From contig NZ_JAIVAI010000004.1 of assembly GCF_020171525.1 (NCBI RefSeq), positions 124,001 to 188,000 of the forward strand: a stretch of 64,000 bases of DNA, given 5' to 3'. Shown piece by piece: positions 53,678-64,000 of the stretch. Both the position numbers and the translations under genes were made by a program. The DNA comes from Halobacillus yeomjeoni. GTDB lineage: Bacteria; Bacillota; Bacilli; Bacillales; Halobacillaceae. The notes beneath the pieces were generated by a model. The model was not told the DNA's origin. It did no database searches and was given only the letters and a program-made list of their open reading frames with translations. Numbering within the stretch: the stretch's first letter is position 1; every line of letters starts with the position of its first letter.

Positions 53678-54796
53678 ATGTATATACATGAGTTGTCTTT
53701 GCGATCCTATCGTAATTATGATCAACTCTCTCTGACCTTTGACCATACGATCAATGTCATCATTGGTGAAAATGCCCAGGGGAAGACCAATTTGATGGAA
53801 GCCATTTACGTTTTGGCTTTTACCAAGTCCCACCGCACGCCGAGAGATAAGGAATTGATACAGTGGGATGCAGAGTATGGTAAAATAAAAGGGAGTATAT
53901 TCAAACGTAATCGTAAGTTCCCTTTGGAAATCATCGTTTCCAATAAAGGGAAAAAGGCGAAACTTAATCATATCGAGCAAAAGCGCCTGAGTGATTATAT
54001 CGGTGCTTTAAATGTGGTCATGTTTGCACCTGAGGACCTTAATTTAGTCAAAGGGAGTCCTCAGGTGCGTCGTCGGTTTATTGACATGGAAATCGGTCAA
54101 ATTCAACCGACATACATTTATCATCTCGGTCAGTACCAAAAGATTCTCAGACAGAGAAACCATCTGCTGAAAGAACTTCAAAGAAAGCCTTCAGCGGATA
54201 GAACGATGTTAGGCGTACTGACCGATCAGTTAGTCGAACATGCAGCCACGATCATAGAAAGACGTTTCAAATTTATGCAGCTGCTGCGTTCATGGGCCAC
54301 ACCGATTCATGAAGGGATCAGTCGTAATCTCGAAAAACTAGAAATTGCCTATGATGCGAGTGTCAAAGTATCAGAGGATATGAATTTGGAAACAATAAGG
54401 AATACGTACAAGGAAAAATTTTCCGAAATAGAGTCGAAAGAAATCGATCGAGGAACGACCCTTGCAGGTCCACACAGAGATGATCTTGTTTTTTATGTGA
54501 ACGGTAAAGACGTGCAGACGTATGGATCTCAAGGTCAGCAGCGAACCACTGCCTTATCTTTGAAACTTGCTGAAATCGAGCTCATTCATAGTGAAGTAGG
54601 AGAATACCCGATTCTACTATTGGATGATGTTCTGAGTGAATTGGATGACTACCGTCAATCCCACTTGCTCCATACGATTCAAGGCAAAGTTCAGACGTTC
54701 GTCTCGACGACAAGTATAGATGGAATTGAACATGAAGCTCTTGAAAAAGCAGAGATTTTTCATGTGAAAGAAGGAACGATAGAAGTCAGGAAATGA
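53678..54796 (+). CDS. recF: DNA recombination and repair protein RecF
   Basis: SMC-like ATPase that helps load RecA at gapped DNA. 372 residues: Walker [15 protein letters not shown] (30-43), a helical insertion about 140-260, signature [15 protein letters not shown] near 285-299, Walker [12 protein letters not shown] near 310-320. ATG start. In a tight cluster with yaaA and remB. Confidence 0.97.
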   Translation: MYIHELSLRSYRNYDQLSLTFDHTINVIIGENAQGKTNLMEAIYVLAFTKSHRTPRDKELIQWDAEYGKIKGSIFKRNRKFPLEIIVSNKGKKAKLNHIEQKRLSDYIGALNVVMFAPEDLNLVKGSPQVRRRFIDMEIGQIQPTYIYHLGQYQKILRQRNHLLKELQRKPSADRTMLGVLTDQLVEHAATIIERRFKFMQLLRSWATPIHEGISRNLEKLEIAYDASVKVSEDMNLETIRNTYKEKFSEIESKEIDRGTTLAGPHRDDLVFYVNGKDVQTYGSQGQQRTTALSLKLAEIELIHSEVGEYPILLLDDVLSELDDYRQSHLLHTIQGKVQTFVSTTSIDGIEHEALEKAEIFHVKEGTIEVRK

Positions 54797-54805
54797 GGTG
54801 GCAAG

Positions 54806-55093
54806 TTGTTCATTCACATTGGTGATGATCATGTTATCCAGTCGAAAGATGTTGTGGCCATTATCGATCGAAGTTTAATTTCATCCTCTACGATCATTGA
54901 AGAAATGATTTTTAACCAGCGCAGAGAAAAACAAGTGATTGAAAGTAAAGATCATCAAGCGAAATCCATCGTAATCACAGATGAATACATCTATTTCAGT
55001 CCACTTTCTGTCTTTACGTTGAAAAAGCGTGCCAATATGATGACGACTTTGAATAAGTTAGAGGATTTCTCTGAAGAAACAGAGGATCAATAA
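54806..55093 (+). CDS. remB: RemB (YaaB), regulator of extracellular matrix genes
   Basis: 95-residue RemA/RemB-type protein with FIHIGDDHVIQSKDVVAIID at the start. RemB acts with RemA in biofilm matrix gene control in B. subtilis. TTG start behind GAGGTGG, nine bases after recF. Its C-terminal part (FSEETEDQ) is acidic. Confidence 0.9.
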   Translation: MFIHIGDDHVIQSKDVVAIIDRSLISSSTIIEEMIFNQRREKQVIESKDHQAKSIVITDEYIYFSPLSVFTLKKRANMMTTLNKLEDFSEETEDQ

Positions 55094-55141
55094 AATAGAT
55101 ATCTGTAAGAGTATTAGAGTAAAACCACTTGAGGAATGTAG

Positions 55142-57079
<1,938 letters not shown>

Positions 57080-57153
57080 ACGAAACAACAAGCCACATGA
57101 ATGGAGAACGGCCTGAGCCTTTCTCTCTTTTGGTAACATAGGAGGTAAATAGA

Positions 57154-59700
57154 ATGGTTGATCAACCCGAACGCCCACGCGTACAGGAAGTGAATATCAG
57201 CCAGGAAATGCGAACATCTTTCCTGGACTATGCGATGAGTGTCATCGTAGCACGTGCACTTCCTGACGTTCGTGATGGCCTTAAGCCTGTACACCGACGC
57301 ATTTTATATGCGATGCACGATTTAGGTATGCATGCAGATAAAGCATATAAAAAATCTGCACGTATTGTCGGTGAAGTAATCGGTAAATATCACCCGCACG
57401 GTGATTCAGCAGTATACGATACGATGGTACGTATGGCACAAGATTTCAACTATCGATACATGTTAGTCGATGGACACGGAAACTTCGGCTCTGTCGATGG
57501 AGATGCCGCTGCTGCTATGCGTTATACAGAAGCGAGAATGTCGAAAATCTCAATGGAAATTTTGAGAGACATCAATAAAGATACCATTGATTATAACGAT
57601 AACTATGACGGTACAGAACGTGAACCGATCGTTCTTCCTTCCAAATTCCCGAATTTGCTTGTCAACGGTGGCTCGGGAATCGCCGTAGGAATGGCTACCA
57701 ACATTCCACCACACCAATTAGGTGAAGTGATTGATGGTGTCCTGGCTCTAAGTAAAGACCCGGATATCACGATACAGGAATTGATGGAAAATCATATTTA
57801 CGGGCCGGATTTCCCTACAGCCGGAAAAATCCTCGGTCTCAGCGGGATTCGTAAAGCCTATGAAACCGGTAAAGGTTCCATTACAGTCCGGGCTGACGTC
57901 GAAATTGAAGAGATGGCCAACGGTAAACCACGCTTGATCGTGAATGAATTGCCTTATCAAGTCAACAAAGCACGATTAGTTGAAAAAATTGCTGATCTTG
58001 CGCGCGATAAAAAAATCGACGGAATTACCGACCTGCGTGATGAATCCGACCGTAATGGAATGCGTATGGTCATTGAACTTCGTAAAGATGTCAATCCGAA
58101 TGTTTTATTGAACAACCTATATAAGATGACCGCCTTGCAGTCGACATTCGGTATCAACATGCTGGCTCTAGTTGATGGACACCCACGAGTCCTGAATCTT
58201 AAGCAATGCTTGGAATATTACTTGGAGCACCAAAAAGAAGTCATCAAACGACGGACCGCTTACGAACTTCGTAAAGCCGAAGCGAGAGCTCATATTTTAG
58301 AAGGTTTACGTGTCGCTTTGGACCATCTGGATGAGGTCATTACCTTGATTCGTGAGTCGCAAACGACAGAAATCGCCCGTTCCGGTTTGATGGAGCGTTT
58401 CGGATTATCCGAAAAGCAGTCACAAGCCATCCTTGATATGCGCCTGCAGCGTTTGACAGGATTAGAGCGTGAAAAAATAGAAAATGAATATCAGGATCTC
58501 GTCAAATTGATCGCTGAATTGAAAGCTATTTTAGCGGATGATGAAAAGGTTCTTGAAATCATTCGTGAAGAATTGCTTGATATTAAAGAGCGTTACAATG
58601 ACGAACGACGCACAGAAATCATTCTTGGGGGTACAGACTTCATCGAGGATGAAGACTTGATTCCAGAAGAAACGATCATCGTAACCTTGACCCATCAAGG
58701 CTATGTGAAACGACTACCAGCGAGCACATATCGGTCCCAGCGCAGAGGTGGACGAGGTGTCCAAGGTATGGGTACCCACGAAGAAGATTTTGTCGAACAT
58801 CTTCTGTCTACTTCCACACACAATACTTTGTTATTCTTCTCAAACAAAGGAAAAGTGTACAAAGCGAAGGGATATGAAGTTCCTGAATTCAGTCGAACAG
58901 CAAAAGGTATTCCAATCATCAATATGTTGAATATTGAACGTGATGAATGGATCAATGCTGTGATAGCTGTCGAAGACTTCGTCGATGACTGGTTCTTCGT
59001 GTTTACAACGAAGAATGGAATAACCAAACGTACGACTCTGTCCCAGTTTGCCAACATACGTAAAGGCGGTCTGATTGCCCTTGGTCTGCGGGAAGATGAT
59101 GAGTTGATTTCTGTTAGACTGACTGATGGTACGAAAGATGTCATGATCGGTACACAAAATGGGTATCTGATTCGATTCAATGAAGATCAAATCAGAGCGA
59201 TGGGCAGAACAGCGGCTGGTGTCAAAGGTATTTCTCTCCGTGAAGACGATAGAGTCGTTTCCATGGAAATTTTAGATGATGACCTTCAAGTCTTGACGGT
59301 TACAAGTAAAGGATACGGAAAACGTACCCCGGCAAGTGACTACAGAATTACGAATCGTGGAGGAAAAGGTATCATCACTTGTAATTTGACCGAAAAGAAT
59401 GGCCAGGTCGTAGCGACCAAAGCCGTTCACGGAGATGAAGACGTCATGATTATTACAGCAAGTGGCGTCCTGATCCGTATGTCTGTAGAAAGTATTTCTG
59501 AAACAGGAAGAAATACACAAGGAGTACGCTTGATCAAACTCGGTGAAGGCGAAGAAGTGGCTACTGTCGCACGTGTAGAAACTGAAAAAGAAGAAGAGGA
59601 AATGGTAGAAGAAGCCATTGAACTTGATGAAGAGACTGCAGAGACAAACGAAGACTCTCAAGAGGATTCTTCTGCGGATACAGATGGAGAAGAATCGTAA
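57154..59700 (+). CDS. gyrA: DNA gyrase subunit A
   Basis: Breakage-reunion subunit. 848 residues: winged-helix domain with catalytic Tyr124 (AMRYTEARM), quinolone-region residues Ser85 and Asp89 in [10 protein letters not shown], which look like the susceptible form, a coiled coil about 360-490, GyrA-box [10 protein letters not shown] near 529-538, six-bladed C-terminal domain, and an acidic tail about 810-848 rich in Glu. ATG with TAGGAGG. 74 bp after gyrB. Confidence 0.97.
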   Translation: MVDQPERPRVQEVNISQEMRTSFLDYAMSVIVARALPDVRDGLKPVHRRILYAMHDLGMHADKAYKKSARIVGEVIGKYHPHGDSAVYDTMVRMAQDFNYRYMLVDGHGNFGSVDGDAAAAMRYTEARMSKISMEILRDINKDTIDYNDNYDGTEREPIVLPSKFPNLLVNGGSGIAVGMATNIPPHQLGEVIDGVLALSKDPDITIQELMENHIYGPDFPTAGKILGLSGIRKAYETGKGSITVRADVEIEEMANGKPRLIVNELPYQVNKARLVEKIADLARDKKIDGITDLRDESDRNGMRMVIELRKDVNPNVLLNNLYKMTALQSTFGINMLALVDGHPRVLNLKQCLEYYLEHQKEVIKRRTAYELRKAEARAHILEGLRVALDHLDEVITLIRESQTTEIARSGLMERFGLSEKQSQAILDMRLQRLTGLEREKIENEYQDLVKLIAELKAILADDEKVLEIIREELLDIKERYNDERRTEIILGGTDFIEDEDLIPEETIIVTLTHQGYVKRLPASTYRSQRRGGRGVQGMGTHEEDFVEHLLSTSTHNTLLFFSNKGKVYKAKGYEVPEFSRTAKGIPIINMLNIERDEWINAVIAVEDFVDDWFFVFTTKNGITKRTTLSQFANIRKGGLIALGLREDDELISVRLTDGTKDVMIGTQNGYLIRFNEDQIRAMGRTAAGVKGISLREDDRVVSMEILDDDLQVLTVTSKGYGKRTPASDYRITNRGGKGIITCNLTEKNGQVVATKAVHGDEDVMIITASGVLIRMSVESISETGRNTQGVRLIKLGEGEEVATVARVETEKEEEEMVEEAIELDEETAETNEDSQEDSSADTDGEES

Positions 59701-59713
59701 CCCTTTTTTCAAA

Positions 59714-59755
59714 GGTCGCCTGTCGAGGTAAAAAAAGCGGCAGGCGGCCCTTTTT
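59714..59755 (+). terminator. Terminator of gyrBA
   Basis: GGTCGCCTGTCG (59714-59725) pairs with CGGCAGGCGGCC (59738-59749) with two G-U pairs, followed by CTTTTT. Confidence 0.82.
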
Positions 59756-59791
59756 AATATTTAACGCTTATAAGGAGAGGTGAAAGGCTTT

Positions 59792-60883
59792 ATGCAAGTG
59801 CATCCTTCTCAGTTGGTCCCTGGATGTATTATCACAAAAGATATCATAGGCAAGACCGGCCGGCCGATCATACCAAATCGAACCGTCGTTTCTCCTATAC
59901 ATATAAGAGTGTTGGAGCAGTTTCTGGTAGAGGAAGTGGAAGTAGCTGATAAATTGTCTGATGGGACGTTGTTTACACCTCGTTCAACAGATTCTGAAGA
60001 AGAGAATCCTGTATCGAATGAACCTCCTGTAGCTGAATTGACTCCTTTTTATGAAAATTATTTAGAGGCTGTCCAAAGCTATAAAAGATGGTTCAAAGAA
60101 TGGCAGCATGGGGATCCAGTAGATTTACTTGCTTTACGTAAAGTTATGGTTCCTTTACTAGAAGAAGCCGTGGAATCAGGGAAAGATGTTTTCAAACTTC
60201 ACCATTATTCTTCCAGTGGTGAATATTTGTATCACCATAATGTAGCAATGGGTTTGATTTCTGCCTATTTAGCAGAAAAGATGGGATACAAGTATGGGGA
60301 ATGGATACAAATAGGACTCGCTGCCACTTTATGTGATGCAGGTATGTCTCAGATCGATCCGACGATCATATGGAAAGAGGGCTCTATTCTTGAATCAGAA
60401 TATGCCGAAATCAAGAAACATCCTTTGATCTCCTTTCAATACGTAGAATCCACCCCTTATTTGAGTAAAAGTGTAAAATTAGCGATTCTTCAGCACCATG
60501 AACGATTGGACGGAAGTGGTTACCCTATAGGGCTTAAAGCAGATAAAATTCATCCCTTCAGCCAAATCATAGCTGTCAGTGACATTTATCACGCAATGAC
60601 CTGTGAAAGGATTTATAGAGTTAAACAATCCCCATATAAAGCTCTTGAGGAAATTTTACAAAAGCAATTCGGGCGCTATGATCACCGTGTCATTCAAGTG
60701 ATGGTAAAGGAATTGACGGATTATTCGACAGGAACAAAAGTACGACTCTCCAACAAACAGACAGCAGAGGTGATGTTTGTCGATCAATCTCAGCCTACAA
60801 GGCCAATGGTCCGGTTGGAAGAAGGAAGTATCTTTCAATTGAAAGAACAGCGTCACTTGCATATCGAAGAAGTTATCGGTTAA
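59792..60883 (+). CDS. HD-GYP domain protein with altered HD motif
   Basis: 363 residues from the ATG at 59792 (AGAGGTGA eight bases before). N-terminal domain about 1-110 of no known fold (QLVPGCIITKDIIGKTGRP), then an HD-GYP domain about 125-310: HHNVAMG, LCDAGM, KHPLISF, HHERLDGSGYP and AVSDIYHAM. HD-GYP enzymes usually cleave c-di-GMP, and the GYP loop and most metal ligands are kept, but the HD dyad reads Cys-Asp instead of His-Asp. Either metal binding is altered or the protein is a sensor. Single gene with terminators on both sides; position between gyrA and guaB. Confidence 0.85.
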   Translation: MQVHPSQLVPGCIITKDIIGKTGRPIIPNRTVVSPIHIRVLEQFLVEEVEVADKLSDGTLFTPRSTDSEEENPVSNEPPVAELTPFYENYLEAVQSYKRWFKEWQHGDPVDLLALRKVMVPLLEEAVESGKDVFKLHHYSSSGEYLYHHNVAMGLISAYLAEKMGYKYGEWIQIGLAATLCDAGMSQIDPTIIWKEGSILESEYAEIKKHPLISFQYVESTPYLSKSVKLAILQHHERLDGSGYPIGLKADKIHPFSQIIAVSDIYHAMTCERIYRVKQSPYKALEEILQKQFGRYDHRVIQVMVKELTDYSTGTKVRLSNKQTAEVMFVDQSQPTRPMVRLEEGSIFQLKEQRHLHIEEVIG

Positions 60884-60886
60884 ATG

Positions 60887-60924
60887 AAGACCAGTTCCCT
60901 TTAAGAAAGGAACTGGTCTTTTAA
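60887..60924. terminator. Bidirectional terminator between the HD-GYP gene and yaaC
   Basis: AAGACCAGTTCC/GGAACTGGTCTT (60887-60898, 60909-60920), overlapping the yaaC stop; T-run on the plus side. Confidence 0.8.
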
Positions 60925-61608
60925 CCATTCAGCAATCAACTTTGGAATGTGTTCTGATGCAGCATTCAGGAAGTGAATGATAAAAACATAGTCTTCCCGG
61001 TCTCTCATTTGTTCCATTTCCCCCCACCATTCTCCTTCATACCGGACCAGCATACTCAAGTTATAAAGGACAGCAAAATATGATAAAAGGGCGGGCCAAG
61101 GTTCTTCGGTTTTTTGACTGGAGTTCTTATAGTGATAGATAGGTTTCATGGATTCTAGTGGTCGAAGCAATTCATCCATAGAAACTTTTTCTTTCGTACA
61201 ATTAAATTGGAAAAGATGATGGGCTGCGTATGGAAACAAGCCATGAGGCTGGATTCTCACATCATCTTCTAAAAAACGATAATGCTGCTTTTTACGTTTA
61301 CGAGTGGATAATCCATGGGCTAATACTTTGGAAGTAGCAGGATATCCAGGGTCTACTGTCAGCAGGCAGCTTTTTAAATAATGGTTCAGTCCATAGTAAT
61401 ATAATAGAGGTTTGACGCTGAGGGGAGTATGGGAGGCAGCATTCCAATACTCTTCTCCTAAATTCAACCCGTGTATAAACCTTTCAGCGTTATGAAACGC
61501 GTGATGATCCACTTTAGGATGATCGATCCTCTCGTAACAAGATGCTAAAAAAGGGCGCGAATGTGCGGTCACCTTTAAGTATGTAAGGATCGTTTCTTCA
61601 AACACCAT
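60901..61608 (-). CDS. yaaC: YaaC family protein of unknown function
   Basis: 235 residues from the ATG at 61608, preceded by AAAGGAG nine bases before; the longer open frame to 61692 lacks a ribosome binding site. Soluble, helix-rich, with HHAFHNAERFIHGL near 37-50 and the family segment PLLYYYGLNHYLKSCLL near 65-81. In B. subtilis yaaC also lies next to guaB in the opposite direction. No function known. Confidence 0.85.
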   Translation of the reverse strand: MVFEETILTYLKVTAHSRPFLASCYERIDHPKVDHHAFHNAERFIHGLNLGEEYWNAASHTPLSVKPLLYYYGLNHYLKSCLLTVDPGYPATSKVLAHGLSTRKRKKQHYRFLEDDVRIQPHGLFPYAAHHLFQFNCTKEKVSMDELLRPLESMKPIYHYKNSSQKTEEPWPALLSYFAVLYNLSMLVRYEGEWWGEMEQMRDREDYVFIIHFLNAASEHIPKLIAEWLKDQFLS

Positions 61609-61754
61609 ACTCTTCATCTCCTTTTCACTTGTTACAAAAAATCCATTATTTATAACATTTTCCTTTAATTTGTAAAAGTGGAAATCCCTCATGATTTTTA
61701 TGGTTGAAAAACCACAATCATTGTCGTATTGTAAATAACAATAAGTAATTGTAA

Positions 61755-63290
<1,536 letters not shown>

Positions 63291-63306
63291 CCTGGTAAAT
63301 CATTGC

Positions 63307-63337
63307 TAGACAGGGACTTTTCCCTGTCTATTTTTTT
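63307..63337 (+). terminator. Terminator of guaB
   Basis: Perfect 10-bp stem TAGACAGGGA/TCCCTGTCTA (63307-63316, 63321-63330), 4-nt loop, seven T. Confidence 0.9.
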
Positions 63338-63395
63338 ATGGAAGCATGTGATAAAATGACAAAGATGCATATTTTATAGGTGGAGGTTGAAAAAG

Positions 63396-64000
63396 TTGAT
63401 ACAAAGATTCAAAGCATCATTAGCCATTACACTGGCTATCATTTTAAGTTTTACTGCCGTTTTTGCTGGTCCTAAAGATACATACGCCTCTACGGTTGCT
63501 GTCGAAGCGAAGTCAGCGATTTTAGTAGATGCTGAAACAGGAAAGGTTTTGTTTGAGAAAGAGGCAGATTTGACCCTCCCTCCAGCTAGTATGACAAAGA
63601 TGATGACAGAATATCTCGTACTAGAAGCGATTGATGAAGGGAAAATCAGCTGGGATACGACAACACAAATCAGTCAATATGCTTTTGATATATCCGCCAA
63701 CCCTGAATATTCAGGGGTCGGTTTGAAATTAAATAAAGATTACACTGTACGTGAACTCTATGAAGCTATGGCCGTCAATTCAGATAATGCGACTACGATC
63801 GCACTTGCAGAATTGCTGGCAGGTACAGAAGGCGAATTCGTCAAAATGATGAATGAAAAAGCCAAAGAAATGGGTCTGCCGGATTATGAATTCGTAAACT
63901 CTTCCGGTTTGAATAATTCCCATTTAGATGGGAACCACCCCGAAGGAACAGAACCAGATGCTACAAACTTGTTATCCGCAAGATCAGCAGCTCTCCTGGC
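63396..64000 (+). CDS. dacA: D-alanyl-D-alanine carboxypeptidase DacA (PBP5), 3' truncated by the window
   Basis: Low-molecular-weight penicillin-binding protein that trims the terminal D-Ala from peptidoglycan stem peptides outside the membrane. The frame from the TTG at 63396 (GTGGAGG nine bases before) is open to the end of the window, 201 codons. Signal peptide about 1-31, active-site Ser65 and Lys68 in SMTK, and the SxN motif Ser129-Asp130-Asn131. The KTG motif and C-terminal membrane helix lie beyond the window. An in-frame TTG at 63387 is too close to the ribosome binding site. Follows guaB as in B. subtilis. Confidence 0.95.
   Translation, partial: MIQRFKASLAITLAIILSFTAVFAGPKDTYASTVAVEAKSAILVDAETGKVLFEKEADLTLPPASMTKMMTEYLVLEAIDEGKISWDTTTQISQYAFDISANPEYSGVGLKLNKDYTVRELYEAMAVNSDNATTIALAELLAGTEGEFVKMMNEKAKEMGLPDYEFVNSSGLNNSHLDGNHPEGTEPDATNLLSARSAALL

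Overview
The window is the replication-origin region of a low-GC, endospore-forming Gram-positive bacterium of the Bacillaceae. Gene order (rpmH, dnaA, dnaN, yaaA, recF, remB, gyrB, gyrA, guaB, dacA on one side; rnpA, spoIIIJ, jag, mnmE, mnmG, rsmG, noc, parA, parB, ychF, rpsF-ssb-rpsR, gdpP-rplI-dnaB, purA, walRKHIJ-htrC on the other) is that of Bacillus. Sporulation genes (spoIIIJ, yyaC, splAB), a large NhaC-type Na+/H+ antiporter and protein similarity suggest a moderately halophilic genus such as Halobacillus; the genus is an inference.

Layout. 1-4.3 kb: end of an NhaC antiporter, an NADH oxidase behind an array of Rex-like operators, a small stress-type gene, threonine aldolase. 4.3-13.3 kb: a DnaA-box cluster, the wal operon with htrC, and a divergently unrelated M23/G5 cell-wall peptidase upstream of walR. 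13.6-16.6 kb: tRNA-Phe, tRNA-Asp, a LOG-family protein whose start codon sits in a parS site, and purA with a PurR operator. 16.6-31.5 kb: a DeoR regulator, dnaB-rplI-gdpP-yybS, a PHP phosphatase, a serine-synthesis pair (class V aminotransferase and serA), an orphan oligopeptide-binding lipoprotein with a CodY-like box, rpsF-ssb-rpsR and ychF. 31.7-32.2 kb: a 470-bp non-autonomous mobile element with 17-bp terminal inverted repeats, an exact 8-bp target duplication and two long hairpin arms. 32.2-38.5 kb: yyzM, mscS, a YkvI transporter, yyaC, a DUF554 protein, parS, parB-parA, noc. 38.9-43.5 kb: an accessory block with DNA-repair genes (splA-splB, nei), acetyltransferases, an SDR and a phosphoesterase placed between noc and rsmG. 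43.6-49.9 kb: rsmG-mnmG-mnmE, a second DnaA-box cluster, jag-spoIIIJ-rnpA-rpmH. 50.2-52.1 kb: bipartite oriC around dnaA, with DnaA boxes, DnaA-trios and an AT-rich unwinding region before dnaN. 52.1-64 kb: dnaN to gyrA, an HD-GYP protein with an altered HD motif, yaaC, guaB and the start of dacA.

Together the genes cover initiation and elongation of replication, chromosome segregation (parS/ParAB/Noc), tRNA modification, purine supply (purA, guaB), cell-wall homeostasis (Wal system, M23 peptidase, DacA) and spore DNA repair. Genes right of dnaA run rightward and most genes left of it run leftward, i.e. with the replication forks; the exceptions are mainly single accessory genes. No CRISPR array, prophage, rRNA operon or intact transposase is seen. 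The best leads for unusual biology are the hairpin-armed mobile element and its possible reduced relative in the serine-gene leader, the three DnaA-box groups, the terminator-like hairpin in the dnaA leader, the parS on a start codon, and the HD-GYP protein.
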